DNA of 64,000 nt, taken from positions 1 to 64,000 of the forward strand of contig JACREQ010000059.1 of assembly GCA_016218155.1 (NCBI GenBank). Direction: 5' to 3'. Positions 1 through 10,262 of this stretch are shown piece by piece (the first letter of the stretch is position 1; each line of letters opens with the position of its first letter). Made by a program: the position numbers and the translations under genes. The notes below the pieces were generated by a model. It ran no database searches. It worked only from the letters and a program-made list of their open reading frames with translations, and was not told the origin of the DNA. Source of the stretch: Bacteroidia bacterium. GTDB taxonomy: Bacteria; Bacteroidota; Bacteroidia; Bacteroidales; GWA2-32-17.

Positions 1-23
1 AATCGGGATTTGTAATCCCGATT
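1..23. repeat. Perfect intergenic palindrome at the window edge
   Basis: A 10-base stem (AATCGGGATT / AATCCCGATT) closes on a TGT loop. It lies downstream of the minus-strand icmF stop, so it may be part of that gene's terminator or a copy of the palindromic repeats found in Bacteroidota intergenic DNA. The window edge hides any following T-run. Confidence 0.6.
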
Positions 24-58
24 AAAATAAGTTCGTAATAGTTGTAATCCGTAACAAA

Positions 59-3000
59 TTACATATTCCTTCTGTATTCCCCTCCTACTTCAAATAAAGC
101 ATTGGTAATTTGTCCGATAGAACAATATTTACCCACTTCCATTAGCTTATCAAAAATATTTTGATTTTTTACTGCAGCATGTTTTAACTCTTCTAATAAT
201 GCAGGAACTTTGTCTTCATTGGTTTTATGAAGTTGCTCTAACATTTCTATCTGATACTGCTTTTCTGATTCTGTTGCACGAATAACTTCTCCTGGAGTTA
301 CAGTTGGCGAACCTTTGCTCGATAAAAATGTATTTACACCCATAATTGGTAATTCACCAGAATGCTTTAGCGTTTCATAGTACAATGATTCTTCCTGAAT
401 TTTACTTCTTTGATAAGTTGTTTCCATTGCCCCTAAAACGCCACCACGTTCTGTTATACGATCGAATTCTGCCATAACGGCTTCTTCTACCAAATCAGTT
501 AATTCTTCAATTATAAACGCACCTTGCGTTGGATTTTGATTCTTGGCTAATCCTAATTCGTGATTAATTATCATTTGAATAGCAATAGCACGACGAACTG
601 ATTCTTCTGTAGGTGTTGTTATAGCTTCATCGTATGCATTTGTATGTAATGAATTACAATTATCATAAATTGCATAAAGAGCTTGAAGTGTTGTGCGAAT
701 ATCATTAAAATCAATTTCCTGTGCGTGCAACGAACGACCGGAAGTTTGAATATGATATTTTAATTGTTGCGAACGGGCATTTCCTTTATATTTCAATTTC
801 ATTGCCTTTGCCCAGATAATACGGGCAACACGACCAATTACAGAAAACTCAATGTCAATTCCATTCGAGAAAAAGAAAGAAAGATTTGGAGCAAATTTAT
901 CAATGTCCATTCCTCTTGATAAATAATACTCAACATAAGTAAAACCATTTGAAAGCGTAAAAGCTAATTGCGATATTGGATTAGCACCTGCTTCGGCAAT
1001 ATGATAACCTGAAATTGAAACCGAATAAAAATTGCGAACGTTGTTATTTATAAAATATTCCTGCACATCGCCCATAAGCTTTAAAGAAAAGTCAGTGGAG
1101 AAAATACAAGTATTCTGACCCTGATCTTCTTTTAAAATATCGGCCTGAACTGTGCCTCTAACAACTGAAATTGTTTCGGTTTTAATTTTATCGTATACTT
1201 CCCTTGGCAAAACCTGATCGCCCGTAACACCTAGTAACATTAAACCCAAACCTTTGTTTCCATCTGGTAAATCTCCCTGATATTTTGGTCTTGTTGTTCC
1301 TTTGCGTTTATAAATTGCTTCAATTTTTTTATCTACCTCAGCAGTTAAATTATTTGCAATAATATATTTTTCACAATTCTGATCAATTGCTGCATTCATA
1401 AAATATGCAACCATCATTGGCGCGGGACCATTAATTGTCATTGATACAGAAGTCATAGGATCGGCTAAATCAAAGCCAGAATACAATTTCTTTGCATCAT
1501 CTAAACAAGCGATTGAAACACCCGAATTTCCAATTTTTCCATAAATATCAGGGCGTGTATGGGGGTCATTACCATATAACGTTACTGAGTCAAAGGCAGT
1601 TGAGAGTCTTTTTGCACATAATCCACGTGAAACATAATGAAATCTTTTGTTAGTTCTTTCAGGACCGCCCTCTCCAGCGAACATACGTGTTGGATCTTCG
1701 CCCTCACGCTTGAAAGGAAACACACCACCCGCATAAGGAAACTCTCCCGGTACATTTTCTTTTAAGTTCCATTTTAAAATATCGCCCCAAGCTTTATACT
1801 TTGGCATTGATATTTTTGGTACAATAGTATGAGAAAGAGTCTCGGTATGAGTTTTAATTTTAATCTCCTTATCGCGAACTTTAAAAATATAATACTCCTG
1901 TTTATATGAGTCAACTTTCTTTTCCCAACCCTCAATAATTTTGCGATTGTTGTTTTCCAGGTTTTCGTTTATTTCTAAATAAAGATCTTCAAGAGTTTTT
2001 AAAAGACTCTCGTCATTCTTTGATTTTTTAATAGTTTCTATAGTTAATCTTAAACTATAAAGTTTTTGAGCAATTTCTGCCTGCTCGTCAGCTTTTAAAT
2101 TATAGCCTCTAATTGTATCAGTAATTTCTGATAAATATCTTATTCGATGAGGAGGAATAATATAAATTTTTTCTGGAATCTCATCAGTAACCCTAGATGT
2201 TAATTTAAAATGCTCACCCAATTTCTCATTCGCCTTTTCAATAATTGCTTTAAAAAGCTGGTTTACGCCCGGATCATTAAACTGTGAAGCAATTGTTCCA
2301 AACACTGGCATTGTGTCAACTTCCTTTTCAAAAAGCTTGTGATTGCGTTGATATTGCTTTTTCACATCTCTTAAAGCATCCATTCCACCACGTTTATCGA
2401 ATTTGTTAAGCGCAATAATGTCGGCAAAATCAAGCATATCAATTTTTTCAAGTTGAGATGCTGCACCATATTCCGGTGTCATTACATAAAGCGACATATT
2501 ACTATGATCGATAATTTCTGTATCAGATTGACCAATACCAGAAGTTTCGAGAATTACCAAATCAAAGCCAGCAACTTTTAAAATGTTAAGAGCATCTTTA
2601 ATATATTTTGAAAGAGCTAAGTTCGATTGACGAGTTGCCATTGAGCGCATATAAACGCGAGGATTAACAATTGAATTCATGCGAATTCTATCTCCTAACA
2701 AAGCACCACCGGTTTTTCTTTTCGAAGGATCTACACATATTATTGCAATTTGTTTTTCGCTAAATTCGGCTAAAAATCTTCTTACAAACTCATCAACCAA
2801 AGATGATTTTCCAGACCCACCCGTACCTGTAATCCCTAAAACAGGAAGTGTGACATTAACAGCAAGTTCATTTATTTGAGTTATTTCTGCCTTAACCTCG
2901 TCGGGATAATTTTCAACTGCTGATATTAACTGCGCAATTGTATGGTGATCTTTATTTTTAATTTTAGATATATCTGTTTTTACATTTTTACCACAAGGGA

Positions 3001-3433
3001 AATCTGATTTTTCTAGCAAATCGTTTATCATTCCCTGTAAGCCCATTTCACGACCATCATCCGGTGAATAAATACGAGCAATACCATAATCCTGAAGTTC
3101 CTTTATTTCCTCGGGAAGTATTACTCCACCACCACCACCAAAAATTTTTATATGTCCGCAACCTCTTTCTTTAAAAAGATCTAACATATATTTAAAGAAC
3201 TCCATGTGTCCACCCTGATAAGAAGTTATTGCAACCGCCTGCACATCTTCCTGAATTGCACAATCAACAATCTCCTGAACAGAAATATTATGACCTAAAT
3301 GAATTACCTCGGCACCAGACGATTGAATTACTCTACGCATTACATTAATCGTAGCATCATGACCATCAAAAAGCGATGCAGCTGTAACTATTCTAATGTG
3401 ATTTTTTGGTCTGTAAGCTTCTTTATCTTGCAT
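59..3433 (-). CDS. icmF: Fused isobutyryl-CoA mutase (B12 domain, MeaB-like G domain, mutase)
   Basis: Adenosylcobalamin-dependent carbon-skeleton mutase fused to its own G-protein chaperone, predicted to interconvert isobutyryl-CoA and n-butyryl-CoA in the cytoplasm. A B12-binding domain occupies residues 12-145 with the lower-ligand motif DGHDA (His25). A MeaB/ArgK-type GTPase follows, with P-loop GTGGSGKSS at 203-211 and the NKFD motif near 343. The catalytic mutase barrel runs from about 545 to the end. Two active-site positions argue for IcmF rather than methylmalonyl-CoA mutase: VFPF (571-574) has Phe where the latter has Tyr, and GQNTC (Gln774) has Gln where it has Arg. These assignments are by motif alignment from memory. 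At 1124 residues it is slightly longer than characterised IcmF proteins; an extra segment of roughly 50 residues lies near 695-755. No cobalamin riboswitch is visible upstream. Confidence 0.93.
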   Translation of the reverse strand: MQDKEAYRPKNHIRIVTAASLFDGHDATINVMRRVIQSSGAEVIHLGHNISVQEIVDCAIQEDVQAVAITSYQGGHMEFFKYMLDLFKERGCGHIKIFGGGGGVILPEEIKELQDYGIARIYSPDDGREMGLQGMINDLLEKSDFPCGKNVKTDISKIKNKDHHTIAQLISAVENYPDEVKAEITQINELAVNVTLPVLGITGTGGSGKSSLVDEFVRRFLAEFSEKQIAIICVDPSKRKTGGALLGDRIRMNSIVNPRVYMRSMATRQSNLALSKYIKDALNILKVAGFDLVILETSGIGQSDTEIIDHSNMSLYVMTPEYGAASQLEKIDMLDFADIIALNKFDKRGGMDALRDVKKQYQRNHKLFEKEVDTMPVFGTIASQFNDPGVNQLFKAIIEKANEKLGEHFKLTSRVTDEIPEKIYIIPPHRIRYLSEITDTIRGYNLKADEQAEIAQKLYSLRLTIETIKKSKNDESLLKTLEDLYLEINENLENNNRKIIEGWEKKVDSYKQEYYIFKVRDKEIKIKTHTETLSHTIVPKISMPKYKAWGDILKWNLKENVPGEFPYAGGVFPFKREGEDPTRMFAGEGGPERTNKRFHYVSRGLCAKRLSTAFDSVTLYGNDPHTRPDIYGKIGNSGVSIACLDDAKKLYSGFDLADPMTSVSMTINGPAPMMVAYFMNAAIDQNCEKYIIANNLTAEVDKKIEAIYKRKGTTRPKYQGDLPDGNKGLGLMLLGVTGDQVLPREVYDKIKTETISVVRGTVQADILKEDQGQNTCIFSTDFSLKLMGDVQEYFINNNVRNFYSVSISGYHIAEAGANPISQLAFTLSNGFTYVEYYLSRGMDIDKFAPNLSFFFSNGIDIEFSVIGRVARIIWAKAMKLKYKGNARSQQLKYHIQTSGRSLHAQEIDFNDIRTTLQALYAIYDNCNSLHTNAYDEAITTPTEESVRRAIAIQMIINHELGLAKNQNPTQGAFIIEELTDLVEEAVMAEFDRITERGGVLGAMETTYQRSKIQEESLYYETLKHSGELPIMGVNTFLSSKGSPTVTPGEVIRATESEKQYQIEMLEQLHKTNEDKVPALLEELKHAAVKNQNIFDKLMEVGKYCSIGQITNALFEVGGEYRRNM

Positions 3434-3540
3434 AATTTATAAAATGTATATAAAACCCTCAAAAGTCATGATTTTTTTTGAAAAATTAAAGAGGAATTAA
3501 TTAAAAAAGTAGAATAGTTAGGAAAGAGAAGAAATCTCTG

Positions 3541-4311
3541 TTATTGCGTTTTTCTCATTTCTTCTACAATATCATTATGCCGGTTTATTGTTTTTCTTAA
3601 ATAACTATTTGCAATAAAATGATAAATAATTTTTCCTGCTAAATATGAAGCGATTGCAACAGGTAAAAACACTTCTACGTCGCCATCATTTAGTGCACCT
3701 AAAAGCATTATAGAACAAGGAATGGGATACATGGTCAGCAATCCCCAAATTCGTAAACTTGAATAGGTTGAAATATCTTTTAAAACAATTTTATCATTTA
3801 CTAAGAATGGTTTTAATTTCCCTCCGCCAAGGCCAACGCGACTATTTCCAATTCCATTAACATCAAAATTATACTTTACCAATACAATTAATCCGCTGGG
3901 ATAAATATATCTAAATTGTATCTTCCTCTTTAACTCTATGTGTCCTTTTATATTTGCCTTAAGTATCTCCTCAAGCGATGTTGGACCGTAATAAAATATT
4001 GTCTTATTGCTATCACCAAGAAACCTGTAATCAGAAAGTTGTAATCTAGACGTATCTACATTTATTTTAAGCTTTTCATCTGTTATCCTTTTTTCAGAAG
4101 TCAGATAATATTCTATTTCATTTGCTTTTAAAACATGTATTGTTGTGTCAGAATTATTCCAGTAACGAAATTCAAGAGAAATAATATTATCCCTTACAAT
4201 TTTACATTCAATAGTATCAACAAAATCTTTGGTATAAATAATATCCTGGGAAAATGAATTATTATTGAGACATATAGAAAGTATTATTACAAATAAATTA
4301 AAATACTTCAT
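3541..4311 (-). CDS. Secreted or membrane protein of unknown function
   Basis: I do not recognise a family. The 256-residue protein starts with a signal peptide (about residues 1-22, ending NSFSQ) and is predicted to leave the cytoplasm. The body is rich in beta-forming stretches, and a hydrophobic segment near residues 190-235 could be one or two membrane spans before a basic C-terminal tail. It lies about 100 bases upstream of icmF on the same strand, but the gap and unrelated character give no reason to link them functionally. Confidence 0.7.
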   Translation of the reverse strand: MKYFNLFVIILSICLNNNSFSQDIIYTKDFVDTIECKIVRDNIISLEFRYWNNSDTTIHVLKANEIEYYLTSEKRITDEKLKINVDTSRLQLSDYRFLGDSNKTIFYYGPTSLEEILKANIKGHIELKRKIQFRYIYPSGLIVLVKYNFDVNGIGNSRVGLGGGKLKPFLVNDKIVLKDISTYSSLRIWGLLTMYPIPCSIMLLGALNDGDVEVFLPVAIASYLAGKIIYHFIANSYLRKTINRHNDIVEEMRKTQ

Positions 4312-4430
4312 CTTAAATTTACAAATTGTTGTTTCAAATGTAACAAAATATTATATAATAAGATAACCGCTTTAATTTAAATTTCCTTTTTGCTAAAATA
4401 AGGACTAAAATACTCCTATAAATAGGTATT

Positions 4431-4438
4431 TACTTTTG
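4431..4438 (+). promoter_or_regulatory. Candidate Bacteroidota -7 box for cysK
   Basis: TACTTTTG matches the TAnnTTTG consensus. Transcription would begin near 4443-4446, at or before the in-frame GTG at 4447, which favours the ATG at 4477 as the cysK start. No convincing -33 TTG is seen at the right spacing. Confidence 0.45.
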
Positions 4439-4476
4439 CTTTATTTGTGCTCTACTTTGCAGAAAAAAACACAACT

Positions 4477-5415
4477 ATGTCAAAAATTGCTAAAAACTTA
4501 ACAGAATTAATTGGAAACACACCTTTATTAGAGCTTTCCAACTATAATAAATTAAACAACTTACATGCAACAATAATTGCAAAGCTCGAATATTTTAATC
4601 CAGGAGGAAGCATAAAAGACCGCATTGGTTATTCGATGATTAAAGATGCTGAAGAAAAAGGATTAATAACAAAAGAAACTGTAATTATTGAACCAACAAG
4701 TGGAAATACCGGTGTTGCTCTCGCTTTTATTTCGGCAGCAAAAGGCTACAGATTAATTTTAACTATGCCAGATACCATGAGCATGGAACGTAGAAATTTA
4801 CTTAAAGCTCTTGGAGCAGAACTCGTTCTAACGCCAGGCTCAGAAGGCATGAACGGCGCTATAAAAAAAGCTGATGAATTGGCTTCAACAATAAAAAATT
4901 CATACGTACCACAACAATTTAAAAACCTTGCAAATCCTGATATACACCGCAAAACAACAGTTGAAGAAATATGGAAAGACACTGATGGTAAAGTAGACAT
5001 TTTTGTTGCAGGAGTTGGTACAGGTGGAACAATAACCGGAGTTGGTGAAATTCTAAAGAAAAGAAACCCCAATGTTAAAATTATAGCTGTTGAACCAACT
5101 GACTCACCTGTATTGTCAGGTGGAAAACCAGGTCCACATAAAATTCAAGGAATTGGAGCTGGGTTTATTCCAGAAATTTTAAACACAAAAGTAATTGATG
5201 AAATTATACAGGTTAAAAACGAAGAAGCTTTTGAGGTTGGTCGTAGCCTTGCCAGAACCGAAGGTTTAATTGTTGGGATATCTGCAGGTGCTGCTGTTTT
5301 TGCTGCAACCGAACTTGCAAAACGTCCTGAAAATAATGGAAAAAATATAGTTGTTATTCTACCAGATACCGGCGAACGATATTTGACAACATTGCTTTAT
5401 AATTTAAACGAGTAA
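4477..5415 (+). CDS. cysK: Cysteine synthase (O-acetylserine sulfhydrylase)
   Basis: PLP-dependent enzyme making cysteine from O-acetylserine and sulfide in the cytoplasm. The PLP lysine lies in PGGSIKDR (Lys47), the substrate loop is TSGNTG (about 74-79), and a glycine-rich GTGGTITG phosphate-binding loop is present. The length of 312 residues is normal for CysK/CysM. An upstream in-frame GTG at 4447 would add ten residues (beginning MLYFAE) not expected for the family; I prefer the ATG at 4477, which also leaves room for a leader after the -7 box at 4431. The gene is monocistronic and ends at a bidirectional terminator. Confidence 0.93.
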   Translation: MSKIAKNLTELIGNTPLLELSNYNKLNNLHATIIAKLEYFNPGGSIKDRIGYSMIKDAEEKGLITKETVIIEPTSGNTGVALAFISAAKGYRLILTMPDTMSMERRNLLKALGAELVLTPGSEGMNGAIKKADELASTIKNSYVPQQFKNLANPDIHRKTTVEEIWKDTDGKVDIFVAGVGTGGTITGVGEILKKRNPNVKIIAVEPTDSPVLSGGKPGPHKIQGIGAGFIPEILNTKVIDEIIQVKNEEAFEVGRSLARTEGLIVGISAGAAVFAATELAKRPENNGKNIVVILPDTGERYLTTLLYNLNE

Positions 5416-5423
5416 TTATTATT

Positions 5424-5476
5424 GTCATACTGAAGCACTCGAAGTATGACACACTCTTCGAGAACCTCAGAGTGAC
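5424..5476. repeat. Intergenic palindromic repeat, GTCA...TGAC family
   Basis: Imperfect inverted repeat beginning GTCATACT and ending AGAGTGAC, with an internal palindrome GTCATACT / AGTATGAC. It belongs with the related elements near 38111, 41047, 43056, 43537, 45415 and 45772, all variants of a GTCAnnCTGAG...CGAAG unit. It lies between cysK and its terminator. Confidence 0.6.
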
Positions 5477-5490
5477 ATTTTTTAAATAAA

Positions 5491-5521
5491 AAAAGGTGGT
5501 AAATAATTTTTACCACCTTTT
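5491..5521. terminator. Bidirectional intrinsic terminator
   Basis: A 13-base perfect stem (AAAAGGTGGTAAA / TTTACCACCTTTT) encloses a 5-base loop, with A-rich sequence on the left and T-rich on the right. It serves the convergent cysK (plus) and the type IX cargo gene (minus). Confidence 0.85.
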
Positions 5522-5536
5522 AATTTTTATAAGTAT

Positions 5537-6991
5537 TTACTCTATAATAAATTTGCCTGAATTTAAGGTTTTATTACTTTTTCTTAATTCATAAAGGTAC
5601 AACCCACTTTTTAACTCATCTTTATTAACGATTATTTTATATTTATCCACAGGTATAGTTTTAACCTCTTTTCCTGTTAAATCAATAATCATTAATTCTG
5701 TTCCCAAAACATCTATTTTTGAATTAATTTCTATTGTAACTGTTGATCTAAAAGGGTTTGGATATAAAGTAATAATATTATTATTAATAAAGTTCGACAT
5801 AATATTGGTTCCCAAAGGCTGTGATTTAAAATGTAATTCATCAATAATTAAGCTTGAGCCAACAAAGGACAATAAAGTATCTTGCCAATTTGATGAATAA
5901 ATGCTAATAATTGTAGAATCAGGCGCTTGTGGTAAGCTAAATGGAAATTCTATATATTGATATGATGATGAAGCAAAAAGCTCGATGCTGTTTCCCCAGA
6001 AATTTATATGGTTGTTTTTGAAATTCAATTGTACAATTGCAGTATCACTTCCTGATGGAAAATACTTATAAAAAAAGGTGAGAGTGTCTATTTGATTTGA
6101 ATATGGATAACCACCCTGTTGATTACAGTTTCCATTACAGTTATTTGGATAATAGCCGGTAGATATTCTACCTGATCGTGCAACAGGTTGGCTATTTTGA
6201 TTACCTAAATAAGTCTGAAGTTCAATAGCATAAGATCCTGAATTAGCATCGTTAGTTTTAGCCAGCCCCTCACCAATTTCTGTTTCGGTATACCAGCTAT
6301 CAGGAACTTCAAAAGTTTGATTCTGCCACAATTCAAAGTCACCGTTCATTTGAATAGGTTGACTTGTAATTCCTTTCAGTGAAACACTATCAAGAATTAA
6401 AGTACTTCCAGCTGGTCCACCTGGACCTTGCTGCTGTGCATTATTCAAATTACAAGAAAGAGCCGCAATAATAAATGAATCAGGAATTTGTGAAAGTGGT
6501 GGGTTAAATGTAAAATCAAATAATGTATAACTGCTTTGAATTCCATTTAGGAGATAAATATATGAACCAATATTAACACCTGCCTTGCTAAATGTTACAA
6601 TAAATGTGGCAGAGTCTGTATTAGCAACATTATATTTATAATAACCTCTGATTCCATTTGGTTTTTCGCTAATTGGTATACCTCCAACCCAAGATGAAGG
6701 ATCTCCATCAGGACTATCGTTCACAAAATAAGCAACAGAAGTATCTGTAGAATTTGCGTTGGTTGTAAGTTGAACAGCGTAATTTCCATGATATGCATCA
6801 GTTGTTTTAGTAACATTAAATGGAAGATTAAACCTGAAAAAATTCTGAGCATTTGAATTAACGGGATAATATAATGGAGCTTCGCTAATACCAGATTGCC
6901 ATAATTCAAAATCTCCATTAGGTATCGAATTTTGAGAACATACTGATAATGTTAATAGAACAAAGCTTAAAAGAAGTAACTGTTTTTTCAT
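5537..6991 (-). CDS. Type IX secreted protein with two related N-terminal modules
   Basis: The 484-residue secreted protein begins with a signal peptide ending in SVCSQ (about residue 20). Two similar modules follow, each opening with NGDFELWQ (near 25 and 216) and containing a LILDSVSL / LIIDELHF strand near its end, reminiscent of carbohydrate-binding-like beta-sandwiches. The C-terminal 80 or so residues form a type IX sorting domain, opening with LYPNPF and ending in a short GKFIIE strand. Export would be through the Sec pathway and then the type IX translocon. Substrate and function are unknown; no catalytic motif is visible. Confidence 0.85.
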   Translation of the reverse strand: MKKQLLLLSFVLLTLSVCSQNSIPNGDFELWQSGISEAPLYYPVNSNAQNFFRFNLPFNVTKTTDAYHGNYAVQLTTNANSTDTSVAYFVNDSPDGDPSSWVGGIPISEKPNGIRGYYKYNVANTDSATFIVTFSKAGVNIGSYIYLLNGIQSSYTLFDFTFNPPLSQIPDSFIIAALSCNLNNAQQQGPGGPAGSTLILDSVSLKGITSQPIQMNGDFELWQNQTFEVPDSWYTETEIGEGLAKTNDANSGSYAIELQTYLGNQNSQPVARSGRISTGYYPNNCNGNCNQQGGYPYSNQIDTLTFFYKYFPSGSDTAIVQLNFKNNHINFWGNSIELFASSSYQYIEFPFSLPQAPDSTIISIYSSNWQDTLLSFVGSSLIIDELHFKSQPLGTNIMSNFINNNIITLYPNPFRSTVTIEINSKIDVLGTELMIIDLTGKEVKTIPVDKYKIIVNKDELKSGLYLYELRKSNKTLNSGKFIIE

Positions 6992-7065
6992 ATTTGTTTA
7001 AATATTAAGATTTAAGCAAATATATAACTTTTTATATTATTGTTAAAAAACTACTTTGAAAAAGA

Positions 7066-7728
7066 TTAAATATAAAAATCTGTAGAGTCAATAAGATTTG
7101 ATTTAATCGCAAACAGAACTAACTCTGATGAATTTTTTACACCAAGTTTTTTAAGAATATTTTTTCTGTAAGTATTTACAGTATGAATACTTATAAACAG
7201 TTTTTCAGCTATTACTTTTGCTGTTTTTCCTTCGGCTACCAGTTTAACAATCTCTGTTTCGCGCTTTGTTAATTCTTTTATATTTATTGATGACTTTGTT
7301 GTTATTTTTTTGTTGGTTAACGCTTTATGCAAACATTCAATTACTGTTTCGCAAAAAGATTTACCATTATTTGATATTACGGTAATTGCTCTGACAAAAT
7401 CAACTTTCTTGCAATTTTTTAAATGATAGGCTTTTACACTGTTATATTCCAATGAAAAAAGAACATCTTCTTCATTATATTTATCTTGAAAAATAAACAA
7501 ATTTGTGTCAGGAGAAATTTTTTCTATTAAACCAATATCACTAATTTTTAATCCCGCTATTTGTTCAATATCAATAATTAAAATTTCGGGTGTTAAACTC
7601 TCTAATTTTTCAAATAAGGTAATTTTATTTTCAGCTTCTTCAATAATTCTAATATTGTTAAACTGACTAAGAATTGATTTTATTCCCTCAATTGTAACTG
7701 GTTGCGAATCGGCTATTAAAATCTTCAC
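7066..7728 (-). CDS. Orphan LuxR/NarL-type response regulator with an atypical receiver
   Basis: The 220-residue protein has an N-terminal receiver (1-120) and a LuxR-type helix-turn-helix (about 155-215, with LTKRETEIVKLVAEGKT and ISIHTVNTYRKNILKKLGV). The phosphoacceptor position is kept (Asp53 in LIIDIE) but the first acidic pair is ADSQP rather than ADDHP, so one metal-binding acid is lost, and the region after beta-4 is unlike typical receivers (FIFQDKYNEED). Phosphorylation may be weak or absent. No histidine kinase lies next to it. The target genes are not evident from the sequence. Confidence 0.85.
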   Translation of the reverse strand: MKILIADSQPVTIEGIKSILSQFNNIRIIEEAENKITLFEKLESLTPEILIIDIEQIAGLKISDIGLIEKISPDTNLFIFQDKYNEEDVLFSLEYNSVKAYHLKNCKKVDFVRAITVISNNGKSFCETVIECLHKALTNKKITTKSSINIKELTKRETEIVKLVAEGKTAKVIAEKLFISIHTVNTYRKNILKKLGVKNSSELVLFAIKSNLIDSTDFYI

Positions 7729-8002
7729 CTAAAATTTTTTTATCAAATATATAACGATAAAACGTAAGATAAAACAATACAAATTTGTGATTTGAAATTA
7801 GTCCTATTTATTACTCTACTTATTTAACTTCATCTTTGTTTATGTTTGTAGTGTTAAATAACATGGAAACAGTATAATGCCTGTTGGCATTAGAAAATTA
7901 AGAAAATTTGAGAGATTGAAACATCAGAAAGATGAGAAATCCTATAATATGTTTCAACATTATTTCTATATTTAACTCCCAAAATAAAATACGCTTTAAA
8001 AC
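7729..8002. other. Divergent intergenic region with candidate promoter and hairpin
   Basis: The gap separates the orphan regulator (minus) and the crotonase gene (plus). TATGTTTG at 7841-7848 fits the -7 consensus for plus-strand transcription, though without a clear -33 box. Downstream, AATGCC-TGTT-GGCATT at 7876-7891 forms a perfect 6-base stem with a 4-base loop inside the predicted 150-base leader; it could be a leader hairpin or operator. Confidence 0.4.
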
Positions 8003-8773
8003 ATGGAATACAAAATCTTAAAACTTGAAATTAAAGACAATATCGCAATTGTTACCATTAGTCGTCCTCAGGCAATGAATGCTTTAAATTCTGACTTTTT
8101 TAAAGAAATGGAAGCAATGCAAACACAAATTTCAAATATGAATGAAGTGCGTGCATTGATTATTACCGGCGACGGAAAGGCCTTTGTTGCAGGAGCTGAT
8201 ATTTCAGAAATGTCTGATATGAATTCACAACAAGGAAAAGATTTTTCAAAAATCGGACAAAAAGTTTTTGATGGTTTTGGAAAAATGTCAATACCTGTAA
8301 TTGCTGCTGTTAATGGCTTTGCGCTTGGTGGCGGATGTGAATTAGCTATGGGTTGTGATATTCGTATTGCAAGCACTTTTGCTAAATTCGGTCAGCCGGA
8401 GGTAAATCTTGGATTAATCCCAGGCTATGCAGGAACACAGCGTTTACCTAGATTAGTTGGTTTATCAAATGCTCTTTATTTATTAATGACCGCTGATATG
8501 ATTAATGCAGAAGAAGCATTTAGAATAGGGCTTGTTCAAAAAGTGGTTGAACCAGATAAATTAATGGAAGAAGCTATAACAGTAGCAAACAAAATCGCTG
8601 CAAAAGGTAAAATTGCTATTAAAATGGTAAAACAAACTACCATTATGGGCATGAAAACTGATTTTGATTCAGCTCAAAACAATGAAGCAGTTGAATTTGG
8701 AAACCTCTTTGGTAATGGCGAATCAGGAGAAGGGATGAAAGCATTTCTTGAAAAAAGAAAACCAAGTTGGTAA
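8003..8773 (+). CDS. Enoyl-CoA hydratase / crotonase
   Basis: Hydrates trans-2-enoyl-CoA, probably crotonyl-CoA, to the 3-hydroxyacyl-CoA in the cytoplasm. The oxyanion-hole signature FVAGADISEM (61-70) is present. Both catalytic glutamates are present, Glu113 in GGGCELAMGCD and Glu133 in GQPEVNLG, with the family's 20-residue spacing. The length of 256 residues is typical of a stand-alone hydratase without a dehydrogenase domain. It is first in a cluster with a 3-hydroxyacyl-CoA dehydrogenase and a thiolase. The chain length preferred cannot be told from sequence. Confidence 0.92.
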   Translation: MEYKILKLEIKDNIAIVTISRPQAMNALNSDFFKEMEAMQTQISNMNEVRALIITGDGKAFVAGADISEMSDMNSQQGKDFSKIGQKVFDGFGKMSIPVIAAVNGFALGGGCELAMGCDIRIASTFAKFGQPEVNLGLIPGYAGTQRLPRLVGLSNALYLLMTADMINAEEAFRIGLVQKVVEPDKLMEEAITVANKIAAKGKIAIKMVKQTTIMGMKTDFDSAQNNEAVEFGNLFGNGESGEGMKAFLEKRKPSW

Positions 8774-8779
8774 AATAAC

Positions 8780-8846
8780 AAATTCCAAATAACAAGCCCC
8801 AAATTCAAAGAAATGTTTGGGTATTTAATTTTGAAAATTGGAATTT
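8780..8846. repeat. Nested inverted repeat between crotonase and dehydrogenase genes
   Basis: Outer arms AAATTCCAA (8780-8788) and TTGGAATTT (8838-8846) enclose inner arms CCCAAA (8798-8803) and TTTGGG (8816-8821). As RNA it would fold into a long hairpin. It may be a dispersed palindromic element inserted in the cluster or an mRNA processing/stability structure. Confidence 0.55.
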
Positions 8847-8877
8847 ATTTAAAATAAATAATTATTAATTAAACCAA

Positions 8878-10221
8878 ATGAATATGAATTATGTTGAGAA
8901 ATTTCAAAATGTAAGCGTATTAGGAGCTGCCGGCAAAATGGGTAGCGGAATACTTTTACTTACAGCCATAGAGATGGCAGACATGAGCCTTAAACCTGAA
9001 AATAAAGACAAACTTTTTATTTTGTATGCTGTTGATATCAATCAAAAAGCATTGGGTGGCCTCATGAAATACATACAAGCACAGGTTTTTAAAGCTGCTG
9101 AAAAGAAAACTATTGCTTTACGTAAAATTTATGCTGACAGAAAAGATTTAATTGACAATCTTGAAATCATAGAACAATATGTAAAAGACGTAATGAATAT
9201 TATTCGTCCAGTAACTACTTTAGAATCTGCATACGAATCTAATATTGTTTTTGAAGCTGCCAGTGAAAACCCGGATCTTAAAATTAAAATGTTTTCACAA
9301 ATAAACCAAAACTCAAAAGTAAAACCTTGGTTCCTTACAAATACATCGTCAATTCCAATTGGATATCTTGATAAAGAAGCAAAATTAGAAGGTAGAGTTC
9401 TTGGAGTTCATTTTTACAACCCTCCTGCAGTACAAAAATTAGTTGAGGTTATTAAATCAGAAAATACCGTACCTGAATTACCAGAATTTGCAACTCAACT
9501 AATTAAAAATCTTCGCAAAATTGAAGTTCCTTCAAACGATTTTGCTGGTTTTATTGGTAACGGACATTTTATGCGCGATGCACTTTATGGTATGAATGAA
9601 GCCGTTAAACTTTCTGCACAAATGCCTTTCGTTGAAGCTGTTTATGCAATCAACAAAATCACTCAGGATTATTTAATTCGTCCAATGGGTATTTTTCAGC
9701 TAATAGACTATGTTGGAATTGATGTTTGCCAATACATTATGAAAGTAATGAAACCTCATGTATCTGACGAAGATATTCATAGTCCATTGTTAGATAAATT
9801 TATGGAAATGGGTGTAAAGGGTGGACAGAATTCAGACGGTTCACAAAAAGACGGTTTCTTAAAGTATGAAAAAGGAAAAGTTACCGCAATATATGATCCT
9901 GAAACAAAACAATATATTGCTATTGAAAGTTTTGCAGCAAAATGTGATGCTAAATTAGGAGCATTACCTGCTACAATTAAACCATGGAAAGCTGTTGTTG
10001 GAAATCCTGCAAAAGAAGAAATCTTTAAACAGTATTTTACAGAATTAAAAACAATGGACACATTAGGTGCAAAAATGGCTACTCTTTATGCTATTCGTTC
10101 AAAAGCAATCGGACAAAAATTAGTAAGTGATAAAGTTGCTCTTAACGAAAAAGATGTAAACACTGTGCTATTAACAGGATTTTTTCATGCTTATGGTCCA
10201 ATTAACGATTATTTAAACTAA
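8878..10221 (+). CDS. 3-Hydroxyacyl-CoA dehydrogenase
   Basis: NAD-dependent oxidation of 3-hydroxyacyl-CoA to 3-oxoacyl-CoA. The Rossmann dinucleotide motif GAAGKMGSG lies at about 16-24. The catalytic region includes NTSSIPI followed by GVHFYNPPAVQKLVEVI, which holds the conserved His. Two dehydrogenase C-terminal domains are probable in 447 residues, longer than the common 280-residue enzyme; the N-terminal domain also carries an extra helical insert (about 45-105). ATG codons at 8878 and 8884 are both possible starts. It works with the upstream crotonase and the downstream thiolase. Confidence 0.88.
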   Translation: MNMNYVEKFQNVSVLGAAGKMGSGILLLTAIEMADMSLKPENKDKLFILYAVDINQKALGGLMKYIQAQVFKAAEKKTIALRKIYADRKDLIDNLEIIEQYVKDVMNIIRPVTTLESAYESNIVFEAASENPDLKIKMFSQINQNSKVKPWFLTNTSSIPIGYLDKEAKLEGRVLGVHFYNPPAVQKLVEVIKSENTVPELPEFATQLIKNLRKIEVPSNDFAGFIGNGHFMRDALYGMNEAVKLSAQMPFVEAVYAINKITQDYLIRPMGIFQLIDYVGIDVCQYIMKVMKPHVSDEDIHSPLLDKFMEMGVKGGQNSDGSQKDGFLKYEKGKVTAIYDPETKQYIAIESFAAKCDAKLGALPATIKPWKAVVGNPAKEEIFKQYFTELKTMDTLGAKMATLYAIRSKAIGQKLVSDKVALNEKDVNTVLLTGFFHAYGPINDYLN

Positions 10222-10228
10222 AAAAATA

Positions 10229-10262
10229 GCCACTAAATCTCAAAAACACAAAAGATCACAAA
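10229..10262. repeat. Left inverted repeat of the GxxExxY cassette
   Basis: Begins GCCACTAAA and ends TCACAAAA immediately before the GxxExxY start codon. Its imperfect inverse copy is at 10662-10698, where the reverse complement begins GCCACCAAA and ends TTTCACAAAAG. Outer and inner ends match well; the middle has diverged. Confidence 0.65.

Noticed and set aside
3434-3540. Cobalamin riboswitch upstream of icmF
   Set aside because: The 107-base gap lacks the B12-box and is too short to hold a cobalamin riboswitch.
4447-4476. GTG start for cysK ten codons upstream
   Set aside because: The extra residues are outside the family and the GTG is at the predicted transcription start.
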